Below are positions 18,935-29,216 of a DNA stretch of 64,000 bases, in pieces. The stretch's first letter is position 1. The number at the start of each line of letters is the position of its first letter. The position numbers and the translations under genes were made by a program. Source of the DNA: Clostridia bacterium (lineage in GTDB: Bacteria; Bacillota_A; Clostridia; Oscillospirales; Acutalibacteraceae); the NCBI GenBank assembly GCA_017456015.1, contig JAFTLL010000003.1, positions 304,749 to 368,748 of the forward strand. Reading direction: 5' to 3'. Below the pieces are notes generated by a model, which did no database searches, was not told the origin of the DNA, and saw only the letters and a program-made list of their open reading frames with translations.

Positions 18935-20272
18935 TTAATTACGCAAAAGCTGAACCACAGATTCAACATGACCTGTGCGTGGAAATAAATCGGCAACGGT
19001 AGCGGCCGAAAGACAATACCCGTTTTCGGTGAAATGCTTGCAATCTCTGGCTAGCGTAGCCGGATCGCAAGAAATATAAATAACCCGTTCCGGCATAAGT
19101 TGCTGTTCAATAATCTCCAACAGTTCGGTCGAACAACCCTTGCGCGGTGGGTCAATAATAACCACGTCGGCGTGTTCTCCCTGCGCAGCGAATTTTGCAG
19201 CATCCCCCGATAAGAAGGATATGTTTTCTACTCCATTGACGCGGGCGTTAACCTTTGCATCGTGCACCGCCTGCTCAACAATCTCCACGCCCAGTACCCG
19301 CTTGGCAGCGTCGGCCATGGAAAGACCGATGGTACCGGTGCCGCAATACAAATCTAAAATATATTTGCCCTGCGGTTCTGCATAAATCGCCGCCTGTTCA
19401 TAAAGTTTTTCTGCCATGGTTCGGTTCACTTGATAAAATGACAGCGGTGAAATGCGAATTTTTTTACCGCACAGTATATCGGTAATATAGTTTTGTCCAT
19501 AAAGGACTTTACACCTTTTCCCCAATACCACATTGGTATCTTCTGTATTGAAATTCAGTTGAAAACTAACCAATTGTGCACCCAAAAGCGCAACAAGTGC
19601 ATCGTAAAACACATCTGCACCGGGAAGCGTATTTCCGTTGATGACCAAAACTACCATGTATTCCCCGGTTGCTTCTGCTTTTCTTATAAACAGATGCCGA
19701 AGTAGGCCGCTTTGCGTTGTTTCATCATAGACTGAAATCCCCAATCGATTGGCAACCGCACAAACGGTTTGCACAATTTTTGAAAATTCCGGCGGCTGAA
19801 TGGCACAGCCGGTATCGGGAATAACACGGTGACTGCGTTTGGCAAAAAAGCCGGCAGTTATACCATTTTCGGTCTGACAAAAAGGATACTGTGCTTTATT
19901 GCGGTAGGATTGCGGTTCACCCCGCAAAAATTTTTCCGGACGCATTTCAATACCGCCGATGCGGCGAAAACAATCGACCACAAATTTTTCTTTTAATCGG
20001 CACTCTTCTTCATAGGTAATATGCCGAAAGGCACAACCACCGCAACGAAAGAAACTGGCGCAATCGGCTGAACATCGGGTTGCTGACGGTTTTATAATTT
20101 CGATAATTTTACCGTAGCAAAAACTGGAATTTACTTTTACGATGCGCACACGCAATTGGTCACCGACCGCGCTGAAAGGTACAAACACTGCCATACCTTC
20201 ATACCGGCCGACGCCATTTCCCTCTTTGGTTATATCGGTAATCGTAATTTCAATTTCTTCGTTTTTTTTCAT
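18935..20272 (-). CDS. 23S rRNA (uracil-C5)-methyltransferase, RlmD/RlmCD type
   Basis: SAM-dependent m5U methyltransferase of the TrmA/RumA family. The 445 residues show an N-terminal TRAM domain (about 1-60), an iron-sulfur cysteine cluster (CSADCASFFRCGGC, about 70-85), the SAM motif DLYCGTGTIGLSMA (about 305-318) and the nucleophile motif YISCDPATLARD near residue 400. Firmicute homologues may modify two 23S positions, which sequence cannot settle. Confidence 0.92.
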   Translation of the reverse strand: MKKNEEIEITITDITKEGNGVGRYEGMAVFVPFSAVGDQLRVRIVKVNSSFCYGKIIEIIKPSATRCSADCASFFRCGGCAFRHITYEEECRLKEKFVVDCFRRIGGIEMRPEKFLRGEPQSYRNKAQYPFCQTENGITAGFFAKRSHRVIPDTGCAIQPPEFSKIVQTVCAVANRLGISVYDETTQSGLLRHLFIRKAEATGEYMVVLVINGNTLPGADVFYDALVALLGAQLVSFQLNFNTEDTNVVLGKRCKVLYGQNYITDILCGKKIRISPLSFYQVNRTMAEKLYEQAAIYAEPQGKYILDLYCGTGTIGLSMADAAKRVLGVEIVEQAVHDAKVNARVNGVENISFLSGDAAKFAAQGEHADVVIIDPPRKGCSTELLEIIEQQLMPERVIYISCDPATLARDCKHFTENGYCLSAATVADLFPRTGHVESVVQLLRN

Positions 20273-20342
20273 ATTTTCCTCAAAGGTATAATTTTAGAAT
20301 TCCCGTCAAAAATAGAAATATAAAATAAAGGAGTTGAAAGAT

Positions 20343-20561
20343 ATGCTTGACAGGATTTGCCTTATACTGACAATTTTGGGCGCGCTGAACTGGGGCGGTA
20401 TCGGACTTTTCCAGTTCGACACAGTTGCTTGGCTGTTCGGCGGTGCAAGTTCCTTAATTGCCAGAATTATTTACACCGTAATTGCTCTGGCCGGCATTTG
20501 GTGCATTTCTCTGTTGTTCCGAGAGCGTGACGATGTCACTTCTTCAAACACAAGCCACTAA
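20343..20561 (+). CDS. DUF378 small membrane protein
   Basis: The 72-residue protein has two transmembrane helices (about 4-26 and 36-56) and the family hallmark LGALNWGGIGLFQFD. Function unknown. The ATG at 20343 has AAGGAG about 9 nt upstream; a TTG at 20334 is too close. It is a monocistronic plus-strand gene followed by a strong hairpin. Confidence 0.88.
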   Translation: MLDRICLILTILGALNWGGIGLFQFDTVAWLFGGASSLIARIIYTVIALAGIWCISLLFRERDDVTSSNTSH

Positions 20562-20576
20562 TTGCCACCGTTTTTT

Positions 20577-20601
20577 AATGCCGCCGCAAGGCGGCATTTT
20601 T
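20577..20601 (+). terminator. Terminator after the DUF378 gene
   Basis: AATGCCGCC/GGCGGCATT stem with a GCAA tetraloop and a T tract. On the minus strand it overlaps the end of the DUF3006 gene. Confidence 0.82.
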
Positions 20602-20785
20602 ATTTAAACAGGCGGTTTTGTTTTTGTGCAATGCGTTTGCGGTCAGCAGAATTGTCAATTTTCACAAATTGCAACGCTGTACCCTCACCGACATCAGCCG
20701 GCAGACAGCTCCGCGGCACTTGAACCATAAGCCCATCCATCTCACAAAGGGCAAATTCACCCTCAAATCTATCTATTACAATCAT
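20600..20785 (-). CDS. DUF3006 domain protein
   Basis: The 61-residue protein MIVIDRFEGEFALCEMDG... matches the short DUF3006 family of unknown function, a small beta-barrel-like protein with conserved DRFEG opening. The ATG follows AGGGAG and overlaps the YgiQ stop as ATGA, so it is translated with ygiQ. Longer upstream starts would lie inside ygiQ. Confidence 0.82.
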   Translation of the reverse strand: MIVIDRFEGEFALCEMDGLMVQVPRSCLPADVGEGTALQFVKIDNSADRKRIAQKQNRLFK

Positions 20786-22659
20786 CGTTTTCTCCCTGTT
20801 TTTCCATCCCATTTGTGAATTTGGGGACGGCGCTTTGCTTTTTGCTTTGACTGCGGCAAGCGGCTCCCCGGTTTGGGTCGAAGCAAACAATCCGGACCGG
20901 TACCAATCAAATCCCGGCGCCCTGCAAGGGTTAAAGCCTTATATACTTTTTCGTAATTTTCCTTACGGAAATATTGTAACAAGGCCCGCTGCATGGCTTT
21001 ATCCTCAGCGCTTTTCGGTACATGAATCGGTTTGAGTGTATACGGGTCCAACTCGGTATAATACATACAGGTGGAAAGTGTACCGGGGGTGGGATAAAAA
21101 TCCTGTACCTGCTCCGGGCGGATATGTTCCCGTTTTAAAAAGAGTGCAAGTTCTACCGCATCCTTTAATCGACAGCCAGGATGGCTGGACATCAAATAAG
21201 GCACCAAATATTGTTCTTTCCCGATTTGTTTGGTGTATTTGTAAAATCGTTTTGCAAACCGCAGATAACTTTCGATATGCGGTTTGCCCATCTTATCCAG
21301 CACATAGGCCGAGCAATGCTCCGGCGCAACTTTGAGCTGTCCGCTGACATGATGCGCAACCAATTCTTTGAAAAATGTGTCCGACGGGTCGGCCATTAAA
21401 TAATCAAATCGGATACCCGAACGGATAAAAACCTTTTTTATTCCGGGAATCGCACGAATTTTGCGTAACAAGTCGGTATAAGCGGAGTGGTCAACCTGTA
21501 ATTGCTTGCAAGGCTCGGGTGCCAAACACTTTTTACCCTTGCAAAGCCCATATTGCAGTTGTTTATCACACGATGTGCGGCGAAAGTTTGCCGTCGGTCC
21601 GCCGACATCGTGAATATAGCCTTTAAAATGCGGATTTTTTGTAAGTTTTTTCGCTTCGTCTAAAATAGATTGCTCACTACGGCAGGAAATCTGACGTCCT
21701 TGGTGAAAAGCAATCGAGCAAAAATTACAAGCCCCGAAGCATCCGCGGTTGTGGGTAAGGGAAAACTCAACCTCGGCGATAGCCGGTACGCCGCCCTGTT
21801 TTTCATAAGATGGGTGATAATAACGGGCGTACGGCAAGGCATAAACCCGGTCAAGCTCCGGTGTGGTCAGCGGCGGCATAGGCTCATTTTGCACTAAAAA
21901 GCGATTGCCGTGCGGTTGAAAGAGTTTTTTGCCGCGCACCGCATCATGCTCATCATACTCTATGCGACAAGCCTCAGCATAAGCGGTTTTTGACTCTGCG
22001 CATTGTGCATAAGAGGGCAACCGGATTCCCTTTAAGCCTTCAATACTGTCGGCCATATAACAGGTGCCTTTAATATCGATTAGGCTTTGCACCGGTGTGC
22101 CGTCGCGCAGGCGCGATGCAATTTCCAGCGTCTGCCGCTCACCCATTCCGAAAGAGAGCAGGTCAGCACCGCTATCCTCTAAAATTGAAGGCAGTACCAT
22201 ATCTGCCCAGTAATCATAATGCGCAAATCGCCGAAGCGAGGCTTCCAGACCGCCGATAATCACCGGTACATCGGGATATGCCGCCTTGGCCAGACGGGAA
22301 TAAACCGTCACAGCACGGTCGGGGCGACGCCCCGCTTTCCCACCGGGAGAATAGGCGTCATCACTGCGTTTTCGCTTGGCGGCGGTATAATGCGCCACCA
22401 TGGAATCGATATTGCCTGCATTGATTAGAAAACCAAGCCGCGGTTTCCCGAAACGTCGAAAATCAGAAGGGTCATTGTTTTGAAAGGACGGCTGTGCCAA
22501 AATGGCCACGCGGTAGCCCTCCGACTCCAACAATCGGGAAAGGATGGCCGTACCGAAAGAGGGATGGTCAACATACGCATCTCCTGTTACGAAAACAAAG
22601 TCTACGGCGTCCCAGCCTGCGGCGGCAACCTCTTCTCGGGTTATGGGTAAAAACTGCAT
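20782..22659 (-). CDS. YgiQ family radical SAM protein
   Basis: The 625-residue UPF0313 radical SAM enzyme starts FLPITREEVAAAGWDAVDFVFVTGDAYVDHP. It has a B12-binding-like N-terminal region, then a radical SAM cluster CFGACNFCSIAFHQGR near residue 312 (CxxxCxxC) and the DVGGPTANF motif. The substrate of the family is not established. It lies 2 nt after ftsK, in the tepA-ylzJ-ftsK operon. Confidence 0.93.
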   Translation of the reverse strand: MQFLPITREEVAAAGWDAVDFVFVTGDAYVDHPSFGTAILSRLLESEGYRVAILAQPSFQNNDPSDFRRFGKPRLGFLINAGNIDSMVAHYTAAKRKRSDDAYSPGGKAGRRPDRAVTVYSRLAKAAYPDVPVIIGGLEASLRRFAHYDYWADMVLPSILEDSGADLLSFGMGERQTLEIASRLRDGTPVQSLIDIKGTCYMADSIEGLKGIRLPSYAQCAESKTAYAEACRIEYDEHDAVRGKKLFQPHGNRFLVQNEPMPPLTTPELDRVYALPYARYYHPSYEKQGGVPAIAEVEFSLTHNRGCFGACNFCSIAFHQGRQISCRSEQSILDEAKKLTKNPHFKGYIHDVGGPTANFRRTSCDKQLQYGLCKGKKCLAPEPCKQLQVDHSAYTDLLRKIRAIPGIKKVFIRSGIRFDYLMADPSDTFFKELVAHHVSGQLKVAPEHCSAYVLDKMGKPHIESYLRFAKRFYKYTKQIGKEQYLVPYLMSSHPGCRLKDAVELALFLKREHIRPEQVQDFYPTPGTLSTCMYYTELDPYTLKPIHVPKSAEDKAMQRALLQYFRKENYEKVYKALTLAGRRDLIGTGPDCLLRPKPGSRLPQSKQKAKRRPQIHKWDGKTGRKR

Positions 22660-22661
22660 AC

Positions 22662-25049
22662 TTATTCTCCTGCGTCTGCCTGCATTTCCAAAAGCTGTGC
22701 TTTGGAAAGGAGAACTTGACGGGGTTTTGCCCCTTCATAAGGCCCTACAATTCCCTTTTGTTCCATTTCGTCCACAATGCGGGCGGCGCGTGCATAGCCA
22801 AGTTTCAAACGGCGCTGTAATAAAGAGGTTGATGCCTGTCCCGCTTCTACAACACATTCCACAGCTTGCAAGAACATCGGGTCACCATCACCATCACTGT
22901 CAATGGAGGAGCCTTTTCCCTGCTTTTCTTTGACAGCCTGTCGGTCAATCTCACTGATAACATAATCGTCATATTCTGCTTTGGCATCGCCCTTAATATA
23001 ATCAACTACCGCCTCAACCTCATCATCACTGACAAAGCAGCCTTGTATACGGGTGGGTTTGGTAGAGCCAACCGGCAAAAAGAGCATATCTCCGCGGCCC
23101 ATTAGTTTCTCGGCACCCACCTCATCCAAAATGATACGGCTATCCACATTGGAGGACACTGCAAAGGCGATTCGTGTGGGAATGTTGGATTTGATAAGAC
23201 CGGTAACAATATCGGCCGAGGGGCGTTGTGTTGCAACAAGCAAATGCATACCGGCCGCACGCGCCTTTTGCGCAATCCGGCAAATGGCTTCTTCCACCTC
23301 TTTGGGAGCCGTCATCATCAAGTCTGCCAACTCATCCACAACAATCACAATGTGCGGCATTTTTGCGAGGTCGTCACGCTTGGCGGCCAGTTGATTATAA
23401 CCTTCTAAGTTACGCACCTCATGCTCGGCAAAAATTTTATAGCGTTTTTCCATTTCGGTTACCGCCCAGCCCAGCGCACCGGCTGCTTTTCTGGGGTCAG
23501 TCACAACCGGAACCAGCAAATGCGGTATGCCATTATAAACACCGAGTTCAACCACCTTGGGGTCAATCATCAGCAATTTGACCTCATCCGGTGTGGCTTT
23601 ATAAAGCAAGCTAATGATAATAGAATTGATACAAACCGATTTACCCGAACCGGTAGCACCGGCAATCAATCCGTGCGGCATTTTGGCAATGTCGGTAACA
23701 ATATTTTCACCTGCAATATCCTTGCCAAGGCAAACCGCAAGTTTGCTTTTAGCAGAGGAAAATGCTTTACTGTCTATTAATTCACGAACTCCAACCATGC
23801 TGGTGTTGCGATTGGGTACCTCAATACCGATGGCTGCCTTGTTGGGAATTGGCGCCTCAATACGCACACCGGCTGTTGCAAGGCTCATAGCGATATCGTC
23901 CGAAAGATTGGTGATTTTGCTGATACGCACACCGGCGGACGGTTGCAATTCATATCTTGTAACCGATGGGCCGCGGCTGATGTTAATAATGCGGCTTTCT
24001 ATACCGAAGCTGTGCAAGGTTTCAATCAAACGAGTTGCAGTGCCTTCCATTTCGCTTCTAAGGGTTTTTTCGTTCTTTGCCGGAATGTTTTTCAAAAGCG
24101 ATATCGGCGGATAATTATACTCATTCTCAATGGTTTCCGGCTCAGGCGGGGTAAATCCACCGGTTTTTAACTGTTCTTTTTTATCTGCAATGGATTTGTT
24201 GATTTTCTCAATCAACGGGTCTTCTGCCGAACCGTCTTCATTTGGAATTTCCTCTGCGGTTGCACCTTCCCCTTCTGTCCCCCGATATGTATCAATTAAT
24301 TTCTTTTGCTTATCGGTCATGGGCGGTTCTGCCGGTTTTTGCTCATCATCCAACGCGATATCCACATTAAAACGCGGCTTTTTCGCCGATTTCGATGTTG
24401 CTTTTTCGGCATTTTCCTCTTCCTCAACAACCGCAAATGTGCTCTCCGCATGCTGCTCCAATTTTTTCACCGGCAAAGCAACCGATTTGAAAAGCGAAAT
24501 CAAGGTTGTTCCGGTAATCAGCATAAAGAAAACAAAAATCAAGAGGCAAACGGTAATATCAGCACCCGGTCGGCCAAAGGCGGCAACCAGCGGATGCCCA
24601 ATCAGTGCACCGAAGAAACCACCGTTGTTAAAAGCGGCACCCAAACGGTAACAATGCTGAATATGCTGACCGAAGGTCATTGTATCAGCATGTTTGGAAA
24701 AAATATCAATGGCAGAGCCAATCAGCACAATCATAAAAGAGGCTTCTATCACCTTTGCGCCGACTTTACCGTAAAGCTTGTCCATCGCACAAAGTACGGC
24801 AACCAAGCCGAGTACAAACGGCCAAACATACGCACAAATGCCGAACAAACCAAACAAGACATTATGTAATGCCAGCCAGGCGTTTTCTCCGCGAATCACC
24901 GTTACGAAAAATAAAAACAGTGCAACCGCGAACAAAACAATGGCTGTCATTTGGCGGCGGCCGGCGGCCATTGCACGCCGCTGCGCTGCCTCTTGTTTTT
25001 TAATTGCCGTAGCCGTAGAGCTGGTTTTCCTTTTCTTTTTTGTTGCCAT
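22662..25049 (-). CDS. ftsK: FtsK/SpoIIIE DNA translocase
   Basis: Membrane-anchored motor that moves chromosomal DNA through the septum at division or sporulation. The 795 residues show a basic N-terminus, about four membrane helices (38-195), an acidic linker, a RecA-like motor with Walker A GATGSGKSVCINS (near 470) and Walker B HIVIVVDELADLM, and a C-terminal gamma winged helix (about 725-785). SpoIIIE is the alternative label. The tepA-ylzJ-ftsK/spoIIIE order matches sporulating Firmicutes. Confidence 0.94.
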   Translation of the reverse strand: MATKKKRKTSSTATAIKKQEAAQRRAMAAGRRQMTAIVLFAVALFLFFVTVIRGENAWLALHNVLFGLFGICAYVWPFVLGLVAVLCAMDKLYGKVGAKVIEASFMIVLIGSAIDIFSKHADTMTFGQHIQHCYRLGAAFNNGGFFGALIGHPLVAAFGRPGADITVCLLIFVFFMLITGTTLISLFKSVALPVKKLEQHAESTFAVVEEEENAEKATSKSAKKPRFNVDIALDDEQKPAEPPMTDKQKKLIDTYRGTEGEGATAEEIPNEDGSAEDPLIEKINKSIADKKEQLKTGGFTPPEPETIENEYNYPPISLLKNIPAKNEKTLRSEMEGTATRLIETLHSFGIESRIINISRGPSVTRYELQPSAGVRISKITNLSDDIAMSLATAGVRIEAPIPNKAAIGIEVPNRNTSMVGVRELIDSKAFSSAKSKLAVCLGKDIAGENIVTDIAKMPHGLIAGATGSGKSVCINSIIISLLYKATPDEVKLLMIDPKVVELGVYNGIPHLLVPVVTDPRKAAGALGWAVTEMEKRYKIFAEHEVRNLEGYNQLAAKRDDLAKMPHIVIVVDELADLMMTAPKEVEEAICRIAQKARAAGMHLLVATQRPSADIVTGLIKSNIPTRIAFAVSSNVDSRIILDEVGAEKLMGRGDMLFLPVGSTKPTRIQGCFVSDDEVEAVVDYIKGDAKAEYDDYVISEIDRQAVKEKQGKGSSIDSDGDGDPMFLQAVECVVEAGQASTSLLQRRLKLGYARAARIVDEMEQKGIVGPYEGAKPRQVLLSKAQLLEMQADAGE

Positions 25050-25070
25050 AATACACCCCAACAAATAATA

Positions 25071-25268
25071 TTATATTTTTTCACCCATGTTATAGCGAGG
25101 GTTTAAATAATCCTTTGGATTAGTGGATATTAAGCGGAGAATTTCCCTTCCCTGCTCGGTGCGCTTTGTTTCCAGAAGACCGTTTTTTAAACACAGGGTT
25201 TCCACCGGTGGCTGTAACTTAAAGGCCTCTGAAAATACAAATTCTGCCGGAACAATGGTATAGAGCAT
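25071..25268 (-). CDS. YlzJ-like protein
   Basis: The 65-residue protein [14 protein letters not shown]... belongs to the YlzJ-like family of unknown function, normally encoded between tepA (ymfB) and spoIIIE in bacilli and clostridia, exactly as here. Its ATG overlaps the tepA stop by 1 nt, with GGAGGGAG upstream. Confidence 0.85.
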   Translation of the reverse strand: MLYTIVPAEFVFSEAFKLQPPVETLCLKNGLLETKRTEQGREILRLISTNPKDYLNPRYNMGEKI

Positions 25269-25972
25269 TATGTTTCTCCCTCCTCTATCATCTGGTAAAG
25301 GCTATCCATTGCGTCTTTCAAACTGCCCAACTCATCAATCAAGCCCTTTTTGACAGCCGTCTCGCCATCCAGCATAGTGCCCACATCGGTTACAAGTTCG
25401 CTGGTGTTCATCATGAGTTTGGTAAACTCCTGCTCTGTTATAGAGGAATTGTCAATCACAAACCGGGTAATGCGGTCCTGCATTTTATCAAAATAATCAA
25501 AGGTTTGCGGCACTCCCAATACCAAACCCGTTGTGCGTACCGGATGAATCGTCATGGTAGCAGAACTGACAATAAAAGACTTCTTTGCCGACACAGCCAA
25601 CGGAACACCGATAGAGTGCCCACCGCCCAAAACGAGCGAAACCGTCGGTTTCTTCATACCTGCAATCAGCTCAGCAATCGCAAGGCCTGCCTCCACATCG
25701 CCGCCCACCGTATTCAATAAAATTAAAAGACCTTCAATTTCGGCATCTTCATCAATAGCGACCAGTTGCGGAATAACATGCTCATACTTGGTGGTTTTGT
25801 TTTGTGCGGGCAATATATAATGCCCCTCAATCTGCCCGATAACCGTCAAACAATGAATCGTATGCTTGCCTTTGGTCTCAGTAATTGCACCGAATTCCTT
25901 AATCTGCTCAATTTGCTCCTTGGAAGGCGTTTCCTGCTCCTGGTTTTCATTGTTTTCATTTTTATTTTTCAT
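25268..25972 (-). CDS. ClpP-like peptidase TepA/YmfB
   Basis: Crotonase/ClpP-fold serine peptidase family, described in Bacillus as translocation-enhancing protein. The 234 residues have an Asn/Glu-rich N-terminus, the oxyanion region [12 protein letters not shown], the catalytic serine in GGGHSIGVP and the histidine in [11 protein letters not shown]. Soluble, with no signal peptide. The ATG at 25972 follows GGGGTGATA; longer starts lack support. First gene of the operon. Confidence 0.87.
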   Translation of the reverse strand: MKNKNENNENQEQETPSKEQIEQIKEFGAITETKGKHTIHCLTVIGQIEGHYILPAQNKTTKYEHVIPQLVAIDEDAEIEGLLILLNTVGGDVEAGLAIAELIAGMKKPTVSLVLGGGHSIGVPLAVSAKKSFIVSSATMTIHPVRTTGLVLGVPQTFDYFDKMQDRITRFVIDNSSITEQEFTKLMMNTSELVTDVGTMLDGETAVKKGLIDELGSLKDAMDSLYQMIEEGET

Positions 25973-26025
25973 TATTGTATCACCCCAAAATAGTATTGGG
26001 GAAAAGCAACACAATAATTCAATAT

Positions 26026-26054
26026 ATTATAACATTTTTTGCTTTGCAATACAA
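26026..26054 (-). promoter_or_regulatory. Promoter of the tepA-ylzJ-ftsK-ygiQ operon
   Basis: TTGTAT (26049-26054), 17-nt spacer, TATAAT (26026-26031) on the minus strand, about 55 nt before tepA. Confidence 0.7.
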
Positions 26055-26077
26055 GGCTTTTCTGCGAAAATTCGAGC

Positions 26078-26112
26078 AAAAAACCGGTTGCGCGGAGCAC
26101 ACAACCGGTTTT
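26078..26112 (-). terminator. Terminator after the hisS-aspS operon
   Basis: AAACCGGTTG/CAACCGGTTT stem followed on the minus strand by six T residues, just 3' of aspS. Confidence 0.83.
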
Positions 26113-26118
26113 ACTTTA

Positions 26119-27906
26119 TTATTTCTGTTCGCAGAGCGTAATATGCAATTCTTCCAATTGCTTTGTATCCACATTTGCCGGCGCGCCGCTCATCAATTCA
26201 CCGGAATTTGCCACCTTGGGAAAAGCGATGACATCGCGGATAGATTCGCGTCCCAACATAAGCATAACCAAGCGGTCCAACCCATAGGCCATGCCGCCGT
26301 GCGGCGGTGCACCGTAACGGAAAGCATCCATCAGGAAGCCAAATCGTTCCTTAGCCTCATCCTTAGAAAAGCCCAGAGCCTTGAACATTTTTTCCTGCAA
26401 ATCGGGTGTGCTGATACGGATAGAGCCGCCACCGATTTCGGTTCCGTTCAGAACCAAATCATAGGCCTTTGCCAAGACAGAACCGGGGGCACTTTCCAAT
26501 CGGGCAAAATCATTGTCTTTCGGAGAGGTAAAGGGATGGTGTTTTGCTACAAAACGCTTTTGCTCTTTATCATACTCAAACAACGGAAAATCAACCACCC
26601 AGAGGAAATCAAACCGGGTTTTATCAATCAAATCCAGACGTTTGGCAAGCTCGACACGCAAAGCGCCCAGTGCATCATAGACAACCTGATTATCACTGTC
26701 GGCCACCACAAAGAGCACACCGTTTTCTTTGAGTCCGGTTTTTTCATGAATGGCCGAAATTTCCTTGTCGGTAAGAAATTTCTCAAAAGAAGAGGTCGTT
26801 CCCTCGGCGGTAACACGCGAATAAGCCAATCCCTTTGCACCGTAATCTTTGACAAAATCGGTCAACTTATCGATTACCTTTCGAGTCAGCTTATCGGCGC
26901 TGTCCGGCACACAGATGGCACGTATACTTCCCCCACCATCAATCGCAGAGGAAAATACCTTAAATTCGCTCTTGCAAAGCGCACCGGTAATATCGCAGAG
27001 TTCTAAACCAAAACGGGTATCCGGCTTGTCCGAGCCATAAAGATACATTGCTTCTTTATAAGACAAACGCTTAAAGGGCGTAGAAAGCTCCATATTAAAC
27101 ATCTTTTTGAAAAGATATTTCATAAACCCTTCGTTCATGCGGATTACATCGTCTTCATCAACAAAGGACATTTCCAAATCAATTTGCGTAAATTCAGGCT
27201 GACGGTCGGCACGCAGGTCTTCGTCGCGGAAGCAACGCGCAATTTGCATATATCGGTCAAAGCCGGACATCATCAGCAACTGCTTATAAAGCTGGGGCGA
27301 CTGCGGCAGAGCAAAAAAACTTCCCTTATGCACACGAGAGGGCACCAAATAATCCCTTGCACCCTCCGGTGTGGATTTAATCAAAATGGGGGTTTCTACC
27401 TCAACAAAGCCATTTTCATCATAGTAATCTCTTGCGCATTTCACAATTTTATGCCGGGCGATAATCGCTTCCTGCATATCGGGACGGCGCAAGTCCAGAT
27501 AACGGTAGGTAAGACGCAAATCCTCTTTTACCGGAGAATTTTCCAGGATTTCAAAAGGCGGTGTTTGCGCCTCTGCAAGCAAGCGGTAATCGGTAACTTC
27601 GATTTCCACATCACCGGTAGGAATTTCCTTGTTGACGGCCGAGCGCATACGAACCATACCCTTGGCCATCACAACATACTCACTACGGGTCTGAAAGGCT
27701 TTATCAAACAGCACACGGTCGGTTTTATCGTCAAATGCGAGTTGTACAATGCCGGTTCGGTCACGCAAATCGATAAAAATAATCTGACCGAGGTCGCGTT
27801 GGCGTTGTACCCAGCCGCAAACAACTACCGTTTCCCCTGCGTTTTCCTTGCGAAGTTCGCCGCAATATACCGTACGGCGCAAAGATTCCATTTTATCCAA
27901 TCGCAT
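26119..27906 (-). CDS. aspS: Aspartyl-tRNA synthetase (discriminating type, copy 1)
   Basis: Charges tRNA(Asp) with aspartate. The 595 residues are the bacterial type: N-terminal anticodon OB fold (about 12-110), class II catalytic core with motif 2 FRDEDLRADRQPEFTQ, the inserted GAD domain (about 290-420) and motif 3 GGMAYGLDRLVML. The anticodon-domain sequence GWVQRQRDLGQIIF carries Leu where tRNA(Asp)-specific enzymes such as the E. coli one have Leu, suggesting a discriminating enzyme. The start follows TTGGAGGAT, 2 nt after hisS. A second AspRS, with His here, is encoded at 37030-39108. Confidence 0.95.
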   Translation of the reverse strand: MRLDKMESLRRTVYCGELRKENAGETVVVCGWVQRQRDLGQIIFIDLRDRTGIVQLAFDDKTDRVLFDKAFQTRSEYVVMAKGMVRMRSAVNKEIPTGDVEIEVTDYRLLAEAQTPPFEILENSPVKEDLRLTYRYLDLRRPDMQEAIIARHKIVKCARDYYDENGFVEVETPILIKSTPEGARDYLVPSRVHKGSFFALPQSPQLYKQLLMMSGFDRYMQIARCFRDEDLRADRQPEFTQIDLEMSFVDEDDVIRMNEGFMKYLFKKMFNMELSTPFKRLSYKEAMYLYGSDKPDTRFGLELCDITGALCKSEFKVFSSAIDGGGSIRAICVPDSADKLTRKVIDKLTDFVKDYGAKGLAYSRVTAEGTTSSFEKFLTDKEISAIHEKTGLKENGVLFVVADSDNQVVYDALGALRVELAKRLDLIDKTRFDFLWVVDFPLFEYDKEQKRFVAKHHPFTSPKDNDFARLESAPGSVLAKAYDLVLNGTEIGGGSIRISTPDLQEKMFKALGFSKDEAKERFGFLMDAFRYGAPPHGGMAYGLDRLVMLMLGRESIRDVIAFPKVANSGELMSGAPANVDTKQLEELHITLCEQK

Positions 27907-27908
27907 CG

Positions 27909-29216
27909 TTAATCCTCCAACGTGTTTTCGAGATTTTGCAAAGCCTGTGCGCGATTGAGCTGATAAATCGCATCCACAAAAGCTTCCAAATCGGTTTCGG
28001 TTTCGGCACCGGTTGCCATATTTTTAATTTTGCATTTCTTATTGGCAAGCTCATCATCACCCAGAACGGCGGTAAACTTAACATTGCATTTGTTGGCATA
28101 TTTCATCTGCGCTTTTAATCCGCGGCCGGAAATATCGGTAAGGGCAGAAAATCCCTCTTCGCGAAGCCGAGCACAAAGCTCGGTAGCATACAAGCTTGCC
28201 GCATGACCCATCGGTGCGATATAGACATCGGGACCATCCGCTTCGGGATAGACAATCCCATTACTTTCGGCCACCATTAAAATGCGCTCCATTCCCATGG
28301 CAAACCCAAGTGCCGGCAACTGCGGACCGCCCATTTGAGCCACTAGTCCGTCATAGCGGCCGCCGCCGCAGACGGTAGATTGCGCGCCGATGGAACCGGA
28401 AATAAACTCAAAGACAGTTTTGGTGTAATAATCCAGGCCACGCACAATTTTGGGATTCACAGAAAAGTCAATACCGGCGGCTTGCAGGTGGGCTTGTACC
28501 TCTTGGAAATGGGCACTGCACTCCTCACAAAGATAGTCCAGCATGACCGGCGCACCGGCAGCAATCTCGCCGCAAACCGGAGATTTACAGTCCAGTATAC
28601 GCATAGGATTACGTTCCAAACGTTCGTTACAGGTTGCGCAAAGCTCTGTGCTATGAGCGGTAAAATATTGTTTCAATGCGTCATTGTATTTTTTGCGGCA
28701 TTCGGGGCAACCGATGGAGTTGATTTCCAGAGAAAGGTCGGTAATACCGACTGCGGACAACAACGATTTTGCAAGCGAAATTATCTCGGCATCTGCCGCA
28801 GGCTGGCCTGCGCCAAAGCACTCCACACCAAACTGATGAAACTCACGCAAACGACCTGCCTGCGGTTTTTCATAACGGTAACAGGAGCCGACATAGCAGG
28901 TTTTTACCGGCAAAGCATTGTTAATCTCACCGTGTTCAATAACCGCGCGCACAACCCCGGCCGTCAACTCGGGACGCAGGGTAATAGAGCGACCACCTTT
29001 ATCTTCAAAAGTGTACATTTCCTTTTGGACAACATCGGTGGTGTCCCCTACGCTACGATGGAAAACCTCCGTGTGCTCAAATATCGGCGTGCGGATTTCC
29101 TTATATCCATACAACGCCGCTGTTTCCAACATTTTTTTCTCCAAGAACTGCCACTTGTACACCGTACCCGGCAAAATATCGTTTGTTCCGCGCGGTGCCT
29201 TGTTTATTTCAGCCAT
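27909..29216 (-). CDS. hisS: Histidyl-tRNA synthetase
   Basis: Class II synthetase charging tRNA(His). The 435 residues contain motif 1 region PRGTNDILPG, motif 2 CYRYEKPQAGRLREFHQFG, the histidine motif RGLDYYTKTVFEF and motif 3 ALGFAMGMERIL, then the C-terminal anticodon domain (about 335-430). hisS-aspS is a common Firmicute operon. A T-box leader precedes it. Confidence 0.96.
   Translation of the reverse strand: MAEINKAPRGTNDILPGTVYKWQFLEKKMLETAALYGYKEIRTPIFEHTEVFHRSVGDTTDVVQKEMYTFEDKGGRSITLRPELTAGVVRAVIEHGEINNALPVKTCYVGSCYRYEKPQAGRLREFHQFGVECFGAGQPAADAEIISLAKSLLSAVGITDLSLEINSIGCPECRKKYNDALKQYFTAHSTELCATCNERLERNPMRILDCKSPVCGEIAAGAPVMLDYLCEECSAHFQEVQAHLQAAGIDFSVNPKIVRGLDYYTKTVFEFISGSIGAQSTVCGGGRYDGLVAQMGGPQLPALGFAMGMERILMVAESNGIVYPEADGPDVYIAPMGHAASLYATELCARLREEGFSALTDISGRGLKAQMKYANKCNVKFTAVLGDDELANKKCKIKNMATGAETETDLEAFVDAIYQLNRAQALQNLENTLED

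Noticed and set aside
25975..27006. Plus-strand open frame of 343 codons over aspS
   Set aside because: Antisense of the conserved AspRS coding sequence; no start signals.
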